DNA of 64,000 nt from Paenibacillus dendritiformis. GTDB lineage: Bacteria; Bacillota; Bacilli; Paenibacillales; Paenibacillaceae. This document shows, piece by piece, positions 25,465 to 34,214 of this stretch (positions are counted from its first letter, which is position 1; each line of letters starts with the position of its first letter). The position numbers were made by a program, and so were the translations under genes. The stretch lies in contig NZ_AP025344.1 in the NCBI RefSeq assembly GCF_021654795.1, positions 5,332,501-5,396,500 on the forward strand, in the 5' to 3' direction. The notes beneath the pieces were generated by a model. The model saw nothing but the letters and a program-made list of their open reading frames with translations. It had not been told where the DNA came from and did no database searches.

Positions 25465-25499
25465 AAAAGCTATAATAGCCTAGTACAGGAGGTCTGACA

Positions 25500-27809
25500 A
25501 TGAAAACAACAAAGGAAACAGACAAGCTTCTGACCCAATTAACACTGGAAGAAAAAGCGTCGCTCTGCGCCGGATTGGATATGTGGATGACCAAAAACAT
25601 CGATCGGCTGAATATTCCTTCGCTCGCCATGTATGACGGCACGAACGGAATCCGGAAGACGGCCAGCACGGAAGAGCTCGGAATCCTGGGGGAAAATGTG
25701 CCGGCTACGTGCTACCCGACAGGCTCGGCGATCGGATCGTCGTGGAACGCGGATCTGCTGCGCGAGCTCGGCATCGCGCTTGGGAAGGAAAGCCGGGAGC
25801 TCGATGCGGATATCTTGCTCGGGCCGGGCATCAATATGAAGCGAACGCCGCTGGGCGGACGCAACTTCGAGTACTATTCGGAGGACCCATGCCTGAGCGG
25901 AGAACTGGGGGCCGCCTTCGTGGACGGGCTCCAGAGCCAGGGCGTCGCCGCATCGGTCAAGCACTTCGCCTGCAACAATCAGGAGTACGAGAAGATGATC
26001 ACCAGCTCGGAGGTCGATGAGCGCACGCTGCGCGAAATCTACCTGAGCGCATTCGAACGAATTGTGAAAAAAGCGGACCCGTGGACGATCATGTGCTCTT
26101 ACAACCTGCTCAATGGCGAGTACACCAGCGAGAACGAATTTTTGCTGAAGCGAATTTTGCGGGAAGAATGGGGATATGACGGCGTCGTCCTCTCCGATTG
26201 GACCGCCGTGGACAACCGCATCAAGGGCATCAAGGCAGGCCTCGATCTGGAAATGCCGGGTCCGGCACACTATCATACGCAAGCGATCGTCCAGGCGGTG
26301 CAAGCCGGTGAATTAGAAGAGCGGGAAGTGGACGCATGCGTGAGAAGAATACTGGAGCTGGTCCGCCGGACGAGAGAGCATCGGGCGACAGAGAGCCAAT
26401 CCGCCGAAGAGCGGCATGAATTGGCCCGCCGTGCGGCCGCCGAGAGCATGGTGCTGTTGAAAAATGACAACGGACTGCTCCCGCTTCAGCCTGAGCGCCT
26501 GTCCTCCGTCGCCGTCATCGGCCGCTTCGCGAAGCAGCCAAGAATCCAGGGAGCGGGTAGCGCCAAGGTGACACCGACGCGCGTCGATCTCCCTTGGGAT
26601 GAGATGCAAGACATCGCCGGAGATCGCCTTGAGCTTCGCTATGCGGAAGGCTATGCTCAAGACAGCCCGCTCGATGCGATCGATGAAGGCTTGATCGAGG
26701 AGAGCGTCGCATTGGCTGCACGTTCGGACGTAGCGATCATCTTTGCCGGACGGCCTGAATCCTCAGAATCGGAAGGGGTCGATATTGACTCGATCGACTT
26801 GCCGCTCCATCAGAGCAAGCTGATCCAGGCGGTAGCCGCCGTCCAACCGAATTGTGTCGTCGTGCTCAGCAGCGGCACCTCCCTCGTCATGCGCCCTTGG
26901 GTAGATCAAGTGCCTTCCGTGATTCAGGGCTGGCTGTCCGGTCAAGGCGCAGGCAGAGCCATCGCCGAGATTCTGTTCGGCATGGTCAATCCTTCGGGCA
27001 AGCTGTCGGAGACATTCCCGGTCAAGCTGTCGGACACCCCTGCGACTCTCTATCCGCGCGGCGAGGACGGCAAGCTGTATTACAGAGAAGGACTGTTCAC
27101 CGGATACCGATATTATGACCGGAAGCAGTTGGAGCCGCAGTTCCCGTTCGGTCATGGCCTGTCCTATACGACATTCGAGTATGATTCGATCGAAGCGGTT
27201 CAGGCGGGAGACGAAGTGCATGTCACCTGCGTCATTCGCAATACAGGCGCCCGCAGCGGCAAGGAGGTCATCCAGTTGTATGTCAATGATGAAGAATGCA
27301 AGTGGGTGCGTCCGGACAAAGAACTGAAGGCATTCGCCAAGATCGCTCTGAAGCCGGGAGAAACGAAGGAAGTTCATTTTACGTTAGACCGGCGCGACTT
27401 TTCCTATTACAACACGAAGCAGCAGCGCTGGGCAGCCGAGACCGGATTTTTCAATATCCTGGTTGGAAGCTCCTCTCGCGATATCCGGCTTCGCTGCCGG
27501 CTGCACTGCGATTTCGGCACGCAAGACGTTGAATTCCACACCTTCAGCCTGTTGAGCGATTGGCTCCGTTATCCTCATTCGCGGGCGGTACTGGAGGAAT
27601 ACCTGGCGGATATGAACCGGCATGTGGAAGAAGCCATCGTCTTGAACGAGGAATTCATCGGATTCTGGAATGATTTCCCGTTGATCAAAATTATTCAAAT
27701 GTTCGGCCAGCAATGGCTGCAATACAAATCCCCTCGCCTCGTCATCCAGGAGATGCTGGATCGCGTAGCCCGCAGCCAGCCTGCTGACGAAGCAGCGGCA
27801 GAACGATAA
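25500..27809 (+). CDS. Glycoside hydrolase family 3 beta-glucosidase
   Basis: A 769-residue cytoplasmic enzyme without signal peptide. AGGAGGTCTGACA precedes ATG 25500. The N-terminal barrel has K-H-F-A-C-N-N and the nucleophile segment V-V-L-S-D-W (D233). The second domain has S-M-V-L-L-K-N-D-N-G-L-L-P, and the fibronectin III-like end contains F-P-F-G-H-G-L-S-Y-T. GH3 enzymes remove terminal beta-D-glucose or related sugars. Pairing with a PTS IIC is unusual, since PTS products are 6-phosphorylated and normally go to GH1 or GH4 phospho-glucosidases. The last 100 residues extend beyond the usual domain end. A strong terminator follows. Confidence 0.9.
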   Translation: MKTTKETDKLLTQLTLEEKASLCAGLDMWMTKNIDRLNIPSLAMYDGTNGIRKTASTEELGILGENVPATCYPTGSAIGSSWNADLLRELGIALGKESRELDADILLGPGINMKRTPLGGRNFEYYSEDPCLSGELGAAFVDGLQSQGVAASVKHFACNNQEYEKMITSSEVDERTLREIYLSAFERIVKKADPWTIMCSYNLLNGEYTSENEFLLKRILREEWGYDGVVLSDWTAVDNRIKGIKAGLDLEMPGPAHYHTQAIVQAVQAGELEEREVDACVRRILELVRRTREHRATESQSAEERHELARRAAAESMVLLKNDNGLLPLQPERLSSVAVIGRFAKQPRIQGAGSAKVTPTRVDLPWDEMQDIAGDRLELRYAEGYAQDSPLDAIDEGLIEESVALAARSDVAIIFAGRPESSESEGVDIDSIDLPLHQSKLIQAVAAVQPNCVVVLSSGTSLVMRPWVDQVPSVIQGWLSGQGAGRAIAEILFGMVNPSGKLSETFPVKLSDTPATLYPRGEDGKLYYREGLFTGYRYYDRKQLEPQFPFGHGLSYTTFEYDSIEAVQAGDEVHVTCVIRNTGARSGKEVIQLYVNDEECKWVRPDKELKAFAKIALKPGETKEVHFTLDRRDFSYYNTKQQRWAAETGFFNILVGSSSRDIRLRCRLHCDFGTQDVEFHTFSLLSDWLRYPHSRAVLEEYLADMNRHVEEAIVLNEEFIGFWNDFPLIKIIQMFGQQWLQYKSPRLVIQEMLDRVARSQPADEAAAER

Positions 27810-27817
27810 TAGCAGGA

Positions 27818-27852
27818 CAGCTCCTTCCGGGCCTCGGAAGGAGCTGCTTTGC
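27818..27852 (+). terminator. Terminator of the IIC-GH3 operon
   Basis: CAGCTCCTTCCG (27818-27829) pairs with CGGAAGGAGCTG (27835-27846), followed by CTTTG. It may also serve the convergent response-regulator gene. Confidence 0.75.
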
Positions 27853-27869
27853 TGTGCGGGAGAGCCTGT

Positions 27870-28793
27870 TCACAGGCCGGGGCATGAGGACTCGATATAA
27901 AAGACATACAAAAATTTTCTCAGGTTTATTTTGGAGGCGGATGACTTGCTCTGTTCCTCCAGCTCCCGCATGCGCAGGCGCACTTCCTGAAAGTCGAATA
28001 AGCGCGATGCAAAGTATTCGAAGGTCGGGTTGCCATAGTCGCTCAGGCCTAACGACGCCAGATTGGTAAGCGCTTGCAGCGCCAGGCGGCGAATACGCTG
28101 TTCGATCGCGCGCACGTCCTTCTGCAGATGGGCATCGGCTCCTGCCTCCTTGCGGCTGCGAAGCGCCACCTGTTCGTAGATGGCCTTCAGCGGGGGCAGA
28201 TCGGGCAGGACGCTGTAACCTTCCTCCTGTTCCTTCAACCATGTCATAACCCGAATCAGATCGGGAGCGCCCGCTTCGCCGGCAACCCCCAATTGCAGCA
28301 GCAAGGACCGGGCCTGTTGTTCGATTGGTTTGTCATTGTAGAGGGCAATGCCTGGCCCGGCATCCGCGGTTCCGGTCCTGTCCAGCGTCCGCAGCGAATT
28401 GCGGATCGTCTGCATCGACTTCTCCAGCAGCAGATGATCGGAGACGCGCCGCAGCACGGCCAGCACCTCCAGGCGGTTAATCGGTTTCTGGATAAAAGTA
28501 TCCACGCCTTGCTGGTAAGCTTCACCGATCATTTCTTTATTCTCCACCTGGGAAATCATAATGAATCTGCCGCTGTACTTCTCCTCGCGCAGCGCTTTGA
28601 CGGTCTCAATCCCGTCGCGCCCCGGCATAAGCAGATCGAGGATGACAATATCCGCTTCCCGGACAGCGGAGGCGGAAGCCTGGGATCCGTCTCCCGCTTC
28701 GCCCACGACCTCACCCAGGCCGCTCTCGCCCACGATGCGCGACAACATTTTGCGAACGGCAGGGTCGTCTTCAACCAGAAAAAATTTCAACAA
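27870..28793 (-). CDS. glnL: GlnL-like response regulator (receiver plus YcbB domain)
   Basis: A 307-residue regulator from TTG 28793 (MLKFFLVEDD) with GGGAGG 9 nt upstream. The receiver spans 1-120 with acidic pocket V-E-D-D and phospho-acceptor D53 (I-L-D-L-L-M-P) and K in I-Q-K-P. The C-terminal region (about 150-300, with I-R-V-M-T-W-L and L-A-L-Q-A-L-T-N-L-A-S-L-G) matches the YcbB-type output domain of B. subtilis GlnL rather than a common winged helix. GlnL activates glutamine uptake and use genes. It follows the sensor kinase gene after 34 nt and lies at the end of a glutamine transporter cluster. Confidence 0.85.
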   Translation of the reverse strand: MLKFFLVEDDPAVRKMLSRIVGESGLGEVVGEAGDGSQASASAVREADIVILDLLMPGRDGIETVKALREEKYSGRFIMISQVENKEMIGEAYQQGVDTFIQKPINRLEVLAVLRRVSDHLLLEKSMQTIRNSLRTLDRTGTADAGPGIALYNDKPIEQQARSLLLQLGVAGEAGAPDLIRVMTWLKEQEEGYSVLPDLPPLKAIYEQVALRSRKEAGADAHLQKDVRAIEQRIRRLALQALTNLASLGLSDYGNPTFEYFASRLFDFQEVRLRMRELEEQSKSSASKINLRKFLYVFYIESSCPGL

Positions 28794-28827
28794 CGTTGAC
28801 AGCCTCCCTTTCGATCGATCAACCTCT

Positions 28828-30081
28828 TCAAGTCAGCCGCTCCACAGGAATCCGGATCTCGAAGGATGTGTTCCCGGGAGCGCTGCGGACGCGGATGTCT
28901 CCATCAAGCAAGCGCACGATATCGGCGGCGTGCGACAGCCCGATGCCGGTGGAGGAGTTCCCTTCGGCATCGAATTTGGTCGTGTATCCGGGATGAAAGA
29001 TCAAATCGAGCTCATCGGCGGATATGCCCGGGCCGTCGTCCGTGACGGAGAACAAGATAGATTGTCCGCGGAGATCGATGTTCACTTGAATGCGGCCTTG
29101 ATGCGGCAGCGCTTCTACGGCATTCGATACGATGTTGTTCAGTACGGAGAGAAGCGGATAAATTTCGGTGGTGGACAAATTGATGTCGCATGCGGCAGCG
29201 ATGTCTACGCTCTTGCCGAGCAGCAAGCCGTAATTCGCATTCGCCCGCGTCACCATGGCGCAGAGTTCGGCAATCGAGATGCGCTTGGTCAGCATCCGTT
29301 CCTGCTGGATGATTTTGAACAAGCCGGATAGAATCCGTTCCGAATCCTTTTTTACCTCATGCACATGCTCTGCGATATGCAGCGCCTGTCCCGCGCCCGG
29401 GTGGGATTCGGTTTTGAGCGATCGGTATAACCGGTAGCTTTCCCGCGTAATTTCTTCGATATGGGACATCGACTTGCGAAGATAAAAGGCCTCTTCGAAC
29501 AAATCCGAATTAATGAGCATTAACCGCTCCAATTCCTTCTGCCTCTGTTCTCCCAATGCCCGAACTTGGCGAATCGCCAGCATATTGCACAGGCCTACGG
29601 CAAAAAAGCTTCGCAGCAAGCCGACGAGAATGACCAGCATCGTCTCCTGAACCGTGATCGCGGGCGGCGTGCCGGCAGCGAACCGAATGAGCAATTCCGC
29701 CCCATTGGAGACGATATCCGCTAACGCGCCGAATATGGCGACTTTGACATGATATTCTACGTTGGCTTTCAATTTGAGCAGAGAGATAACCGCCGCGAAG
29801 GTGACATAATAGAAAAATACGGGCATATGCTGCATAAATCCTTCGTCGACAGGGATGCCATGCAGCAGCATGCCTAACATGATGCGGAAGACAACGACGA
29901 AGGCGCCCACGGCGATGCCGGTCGCAAGCACAGGCACGGAGAACCAGAGCAGTCCGAAAAAATAGGCCATAATTCCGAGCGAGAAACGAAAATCGCCGCC
30001 GAACGGGGTGATCTTCATTTCGCCCAGCAATCCGGTCGATAAGAGAATAATGCTCCAAATGAGCAGCCTGTGGTCCCGCAC
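28828..30081 (-). CDS. glnK: GlnK-like sensor histidine kinase
   Basis: A 417-residue kinase with about six membrane helices in the first 175 residues, then a short dimerisation region with candidate phospho-acceptor H207 (S-M-S-H-I-E-E-I). The ATPase domain has N-N-I-V-S-N-A-V-E-A-L, D-D-G-P-G-I and T-G-I-G-L. This layout resembles B. subtilis GlnK (YcbA), which senses glutamine and signals to GlnL. GTG 30081 is the likely start, with AAAGGAG about 13 nt upstream, slightly far. It lies between the permease genes and the GlnL-like regulator. Confidence 0.85.
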   Translation of the reverse strand: MRDHRLLIWSIILLSTGLLGEMKITPFGGDFRFSLGIMAYFFGLLWFSVPVLATGIAVGAFVVVFRIMLGMLLHGIPVDEGFMQHMPVFFYYVTFAAVISLLKLKANVEYHVKVAIFGALADIVSNGAELLIRFAAGTPPAITVQETMLVILVGLLRSFFAVGLCNMLAIRQVRALGEQRQKELERLMLINSDLFEEAFYLRKSMSHIEEITRESYRLYRSLKTESHPGAGQALHIAEHVHEVKKDSERILSGLFKIIQQERMLTKRISIAELCAMVTRANANYGLLLGKSVDIAAACDINLSTTEIYPLLSVLNNIVSNAVEALPHQGRIQVNIDLRGQSILFSVTDDGPGISADELDLIFHPGYTTKFDAEGNSSTGIGLSHAADIVRLLDGDIRVRSAPGNTSFEIRIPVERLT

Positions 30082-30176
30082 GCTGATAGTATCGCTCCTT
30101 TCCTCCCGATGCTCTCAACGCCCTCTCTCTTATCGTACCGGAAAAGAACCCGTTTTGTCTCGTAAAATATCCATTT

Positions 30177-30827
30177 TCAGGAATGCTTCCTTTCCAGCTT
30201 GCGCGAAGCGATCGACAGCACGTAATTGACCGCGAAGTACAGCAGCGCCGCGAACACGAACGTAGGAATGACATAGTTGACATTCTGGCCGTTAATGATA
30301 TTGACATGGTTCATCAGCTCCGGCAGCGCAATGACGACTGCCAGCGACGTGTCTTTCAGCAAGGAGATGAATTGGCTCACCATGGGCGGCACCATGCGGC
30401 GCAGCGCGATCGGAAGCACGATATGCCGAAGCGTCTGCACCTGCGATAAGCCGGAAGAACGGGCGGCTTCAATCAGGCCCTTCTCGACGGAATTCAGTCC
30501 GCCCCGTACGATTTCGGAGATCATCGCAGACTCGAAAATCACAAGCGCGATGACTGCGGCCGTAAATTTATCAAGCTTGACGCCGATCTGGGGCAGAGCG
30601 AAATAGGTAAAAAAGATAATCAGCAGCAGCGGCAGGTTGCGAATCGTCTCGACGAGGAACGCGAATAATTTGCCCAGCACCGGCACCTTGGCGTACCGGA
30701 CCGTGCCGACCAGGACGCTGATCACAAAGCTGAGTGCAATCGAGATCAGGGCCACCTCGATCGTAATGAGAAAGCCTCGCAGCAAAAATTGAATATTGAC
30801 GGGGGACAGCGCTCCGATAAAGTCCAT
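30177..30827 (-). CDS. glnP: Glutamine-type ABC transporter permease (second)
   Basis: A 216-residue inner-membrane permease of the polar amino acid family, about five helices. The EAA loop reads E-A-A-R-S-S-G-L-S (about 122) for contact with the ATPase. ATG 30827 overlaps the stop of the preceding permease gene (TAATG), so the two form a heterodimer. With GlnH and GlnQ this makes a complete polar amino acid importer; glutamine is inferred from the neighbouring GlnKL-like system. The glnM/glnP naming between the two permeases is arbitrary. Confidence 0.85.
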   Translation of the reverse strand: MDFIGALSPVNIQFLLRGFLITIEVALISIALSFVISVLVGTVRYAKVPVLGKLFAFLVETIRNLPLLLIIFFTYFALPQIGVKLDKFTAAVIALVIFESAMISEIVRGGLNSVEKGLIEAARSSGLSQVQTLRHIVLPIALRRMVPPMVSQFISLLKDTSLAVVIALPELMNHVNIINGQNVNYVIPTFVFAALLYFAVNYVLSIASRKLERKHS

Positions 30828-31498
30828 TAGGCCTCAACTCCTTTGCCGCTCTGATACCTCTGTTCCAGGAAACGAATGCCGAAGCTCAGCGGAATCGTCA
30901 AAAGCAAGTAAAACGCTGCGGCAAAAATATACGTGCTGAACGTGTCGAAGGTGTCGGAATTAATCAGGTCGGCTTGGTACATCAAGTCCGGGGCCGACAG
31001 CACGGTCAAGATCGAAGAATTTTTCACCAGGTTCAGAAATTGATTGCCCAACGGCGGAATGACTAATTTGATCGCCTGCGGCAGGATGACATGCCGCATC
31101 GCTTGAATATAGGTCAGCCCCGAGGAGCGGGCCGCTTCCATCTGTCCGGCGGGAACCGCCTGGATGCCCGCGCGGATCACCTCCGCGATAAAGGCGGAAG
31201 TATACACCGTCAAGGCGGCCATTCCGGCCGCAAACGGCACCAGAATGGCGCCCGTCAACAGCGGCAGTCCGACAAGAGCAAAAAACGCGATCAGCATCAG
31301 CGGGATATTGCGAATGAACTCGACATACGCGGTGCCGAACCATTGCAGCGGCTTGATCGGGGTAATGCGGAACACGGCAATGACGGCGCCGAGGATAAAG
31401 CTCGCAATCAATGAAATGACGCTGGCTGCAACGGTCCCCCCCAAGCCGATGATGTAGCGGTCGAGATGCTCGGTAAGGACAGTGAATTGAATAAACAT
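30827..31498 (-). CDS. glnM: Glutamine-type ABC transporter permease (first)
   Basis: A 223-residue polar amino acid permease from ATG 31498 (MFIQFTVLTEH), preceded by GGGAGGAGG, so the longer in-frame start at 31543 is unlikely. About five membrane helices with EAA loop E-A-A-R-S-S-G-L-T. The C-terminal S-F-G-I-R-F-L-E is typical of the family. The stop overlaps the next permease start. The gene follows the binding-protein gene after 83 nt and belongs to glnQ-glnH-glnM-glnP. Confidence 0.85.
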   Translation of the reverse strand: MFIQFTVLTEHLDRYIIGLGGTVAASVISLIASFILGAVIAVFRITPIKPLQWFGTAYVEFIRNIPLMLIAFFALVGLPLLTGAILVPFAAGMAALTVYTSAFIAEVIRAGIQAVPAGQMEAARSSGLTYIQAMRHVILPQAIKLVIPPLGNQFLNLVKNSSILTVLSAPDLMYQADLINSDTFDTFSTYIFAAAFYLLLTIPLSFGIRFLEQRYQSGKGVEA

Positions 31499-31581
31499 AA
31501 TTTCCTCCTCCCAGGTAGAACGGGTCATATCCCTATGTTCCAAAAAGGGGCGAGCGCCCGCTCCCCCTCAATGGTCTCGCT

Positions 31582-32388
31582 CTAGTTCGGTTTTTTGCCG
31601 ATCCATTTCTCATAAATCCGCTCGTATTCGCCGCTGTCCTTCAGTTCCTTCAAGGTGTCATTGACCAGCTTGACGAATTCTTCATCGCCTTTCCGGATTC
31701 CGATGCCATAAGGCTCATCCGTGAAGGTCTCGTCGAGGACGCGGAAGTTGTTGTCCTGCTGCGCCATTCCGTACAGCAGGGCATTGTCGGTGGTTAAGGC
31801 ATGGCCTTGGCCCGCTTTCAATGCCGTAAATGCCTCCGCATAATTCTCGAATTCGAGGATCTGCGCATCCGGCGCCGATTCGCGAATGTTTTTGGCGGAT
31901 GTCGATCCTTTGGCCGTCAACACTTTCGAATCTTTGGTCAGATCCTTGATGGAGTTGATCGGGCTGTCAACGGGAACGAGCAGCGATTGGCCCGCCGTAA
32001 AATAAACGTCGGAGAAATCGATTTCCTTTTTCCGCTCCTCCGTAATCGTCATTGTCGCGATAATGAAGTCGATATCGCCGTTCTTCAGCATCGGGATGCG
32101 CGTCTTGGACGTCACTTCCATCAGCTCGATGGCGTTTTCGTCCCCGAGCACCTTTTTGGCGATTTGCTTCGCGATATCGATATCGAGACCCTGCACTTCC
32201 CCGGTGCCCGGATCCTTCAGCCCGAACAGATTCAGATCGTACTTCACCCCGGCAATGATCTTGCCTCTCTTTTTAATCTGTTCAATCGTTCCTTCGCTTC
32301 CGGCAGACGTCCGGGAGCACGCGGATAAAGCGCTTACAATCAAGGCGGCGGCTACGGCGGCGCCGATAATTTTGAACCAACGTTTCAT
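31582..32388 (-). CDS. glnH: Glutamine-type ABC transporter substrate-binding lipoprotein
   Basis: A 268-residue lipoprotein starting MKRWFKII at ATG 32388 behind AAAGGAG. The lipobox L-S-A-C puts the lipidated cysteine at 24. The mature part is a family 3 solute-binding protein: V-K-Y-D-L-N-L-F-G, G-L-D-I-D-I-A-K-Q, D-F-I-I-A-T-M-T-I-T-E-E-R and Y-G-I-G-I-R-K-G, the pattern of glutamine/polar amino acid receptors. It delivers the amino acid to the two permeases. About 210 nt separate it from glnQ, filled by a repeat element, with no terminator seen. Confidence 0.87.
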   Translation of the reverse strand: MKRWFKIIGAAVAAALIVSALSACSRTSAGSEGTIEQIKKRGKIIAGVKYDLNLFGLKDPGTGEVQGLDIDIAKQIAKKVLGDENAIELMEVTSKTRIPMLKNGDIDFIIATMTITEERKKEIDFSDVYFTAGQSLLVPVDSPINSIKDLTKDSKVLTAKGSTSAKNIRESAPDAQILEFENYAEAFTALKAGQGHALTTDNALLYGMAQQDNNFRVLDETFTDEPYGIGIRKGDEEFVKLVNDTLKELKDSGEYERIYEKWIGKKPN

Positions 32389-32446
32389 TAATAACACTCC
32401 TTTTATTATTCGTTACGTGCGCTGCGGGCTGTTGTGAGCATCAAGA

Positions 32447-32595
32447 AGGTTGCTTGAACTCGAAGAAGGAGCAGCGCAATGCAGGCAAGCAGGCAAGCAG
32501 GCAAGCAGGCAAGGCTACATGAGCAGCGGACTTCGAGAGTGAATGCAAGATTCGATGCCGTGTTGCCGCCTGGGTAACTTCGCGATCAAAAGCAG
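32447..32595. repeat. Degenerate copy of a dispersed element, with an 8-bp tandem insert
   Basis: Segments GTTGCTTGAACTCGAAG, GAGAGTGAATGCAAGATTCG and ACTTCGCGATCAAAAGC recur, inverted, in the element at 60.57-60.79 kb. Terminal inverted repeats are missing here. The middle is replaced by four tandem GCAGGCAA units (32481-32512). Confidence 0.7.
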
Positions 32596-32597
32596 CC

Positions 32598-33326
32598 TTA
32601 GTGGTTTAATATCCGGCTGAGGAATACGCGCGCCCGCTCCTCCCGCGGATTGGAAAAAAAGTCGTCCGGCGCCGCCTCTTCAATAATCCGTCCTTGATCC
32701 ATAAAGACGATGCGGTCCGCCACTTCTCTTGCGAAGCCCATCTCATGGGTGACGACCACCATCGTCATCCCTTCCCGGGCCAGCGTTCTCATGACATCGA
32801 GCACTTCCCCGATCGTCTCCGGATCGAGCGCCGAGGTAGGCTCATCGAACAGCATGATTTTCGGCTTCATCGCCAAGCCGCGCGCAATCGCGACGCGCTG
32901 CTGCTGCCCTCCCGAGAGCTGCGACGGGTAAGCCTTCGCTTTATCGGCAATGCCCACCTTCTCGAGGTTCAGCATCGCCGCCTGCTCGGCTTCCTGTCTC
33001 GACATGCCGGCTACTTGTATCGGAGCGAGCGTAATGTTTTCCAGCACAGTCTTATGAGGGTACAGGTTGAAATGCTGGAATACCATCCCGATATTCCGCC
33101 GCAATTGATTGATGTCGGTGGATTTGTCATTGACCCGAACGCCGTCCACGATCAGTTCGCCGTCCGTAACCGTTTCCAAACGGTTGATGCAGCGTACCAT
33201 CGTGCTCTTCCCGGAGCCGCTCGGTCCGATGACGACGACCACTTCCCCCTGCTTAATCGATAAGTTAATATCCTTCAACACGTGGAACTTGCCGTAATGT
33301 TTGTTGATTTGATGGAATTGAATCAT
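32598..33326 (-). CDS. glnQ: Glutamine-type ABC transporter ATP-binding protein
   Basis: A 242-residue ATPase from ATG 33326 (MIQFHQINKHYG), preceded by AAAGGGGGG; a longer in-frame start exists but lacks this support. Walker A G-P-S-G-S-G-K-S-T (about 35), Q-loop F-Q-H-F-N-L-Y-P, signature L-S-G-G-Q-Q-Q-R (about 135), Walker B I-M-L-F-D-E-P-T-S-A-L-D and H-loop V-V-T-H-E-M are all intact. It is the first gene of the glnQHMP-type cluster and powers uptake. A GlnL-like direct repeat lies 54 nt upstream. Confidence 0.9.
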   Translation of the reverse strand: MIQFHQINKHYGKFHVLKDINLSIKQGEVVVVIGPSGSGKSTMVRCINRLETVTDGELIVDGVRVNDKSTDINQLRRNIGMVFQHFNLYPHKTVLENITLAPIQVAGMSRQEAEQAAMLNLEKVGIADKAKAYPSQLSGGQQQRVAIARGLAMKPKIMLFDEPTSALDPETIGEVLDVMRTLAREGMTMVVVTHEMGFAREVADRIVFMDQGRIIEEAAPDDFFSNPREERARVFLSRILNH

Positions 33327-33379
33327 TGCTTTCCCCCCTTTGCGCCGGAATGAAATCGGTGATAACAATCAGGTTAATA

Positions 33380-33395
33380 GGAAAACAACGGAAAA
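33380..33395 (-). promoter_or_regulatory. GlnL-like direct-repeat box upstream of glnQ
   Basis: The minus strand reads TTTTCC-GTTG-TTTTCC. The hexamer-N4-hexamer layout, 10-bp periodicity and T-rich core match the TTTTGT-N4-TTTTGT site reported for B. subtilis GlnL. A GlnKL-like pair is encoded 3 kb away in the same cluster. Confidence 0.5.
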
Positions 33396-33486
33396 CTACC
33401 GAATCCGACAAAATTAAAATGATAAAATTTGCAGGGAATTGTGCGAGGGAAGGATTGCGGGACCCGCTCTCCGATGGCCGGACACA

Positions 33487-33525
33487 AAAAAATCACCTGA
33501 AAGCCTCGGCTTTCAAGGTGATTTT
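33487..33525. terminator. Terminator between the sensor system and the glutamine cluster
   Basis: A long stem (TCACCTGAAAGCC with GGCTTTCAAGGTGA, one bulge) is flanked by A residues on the left and TTTT on the right. It ends the minus-strand response-regulator operon. Confidence 0.75.
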
Positions 33526-33536
33526 CCCAACGCGCC

Positions 33537-34214
33537 TTATCGTCCGCTCTGCAGAAGACGGTGCTTCATGGCATAGTCGACAAGCTGGCTTCTGCGCGTA
33601 ACATTCAACTTATTCATCATTCTTGACTTATGGGTATCGACCGTCTTGATGCTGACCATCAATTCCCGGGCAGTCTCCGCCAGCGTATAGCCTCTGGCCA
33701 GAAAACGGAGCACTTCGATTTCCCGCGGGCTCAGCAGCCGGTAAGGATCGCCGGCCTCCGCTTCCGGCGGCGTTTGGTTGAGCATCGACGATACCAGGAT
33801 CCGCGTTTCCTGCGGCCGCAGGTAGACGTAGCCGCTCATCACCGAATCAATGGCCGTATACAATTCTTCATCCACCGCCGCCTTCGGAATATAACCGGAG
33901 GCTCCCGCCCTCATAATCGACGTAATATAATCCTCGTCTTCATGCATGGTGAGGACGATGACTTTGGCCTGCTCATGCCGCTGCTTGATCTCGGCCAGCA
34001 CCTGAATGCCGTCCAGGCGCGGCATGCTGATGTCGAGCAGCAAGAGATGCGGCTGGACTTCCTCATACAGCCGCAGGGCCTCGACGCCATCGGCGGCTTC
34101 CCCCACCACCCGGAAGGACGGCTTTTTGTGCAAGAGCAGCTTCAAGCCCGCGCGGAGCAGCGCGTGGTCATCCACGATCATGATCTTGACGGTCTGTATG
34201 GTCTGTTCCATCAC
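33537..34214 (-). CDS. NarL/LuxR-family response regulator of the UhpT system
   Basis: A 225-residue regulator: receiver domain (about 8-125) with V-D-D-H and phospho-acceptor D61 (L-L-L-D-I-S-M-P), K in I-P-K-A, and a C-terminal LuxR-type helix-turn-helix (160-220) with L-S-P-R-E-I-E-V-L and S-I-K-T-V-D-T-H-K-S-R. The start overlaps the kinase gene by 47 nt. Together with the kinase and binding lipoprotein it forms a three-gene sensory operon divergent from uhpT, so it likely activates uhpT. Staphylococcal HptR, in the analogous system, is AraC-type instead. Confidence 0.88.
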   Translation of the reverse strand: MMEQTIQTVKIMIVDDHALLRAGLKLLLHKKPSFRVVGEAADGVEALRLYEEVQPHLLLLDISMPRLDGIQVLAEIKQRHEQAKVIVLTMHEDEDYITSIMRAGASGYIPKAAVDEELYTAIDSVMSGYVYLRPQETRILVSSMLNQTPPEAEAGDPYRLLSPREIEVLRFLARGYTLAETARELMVSIKTVDTHKSRMMNKLNVTRRSQLVDYAMKHRLLQSGR

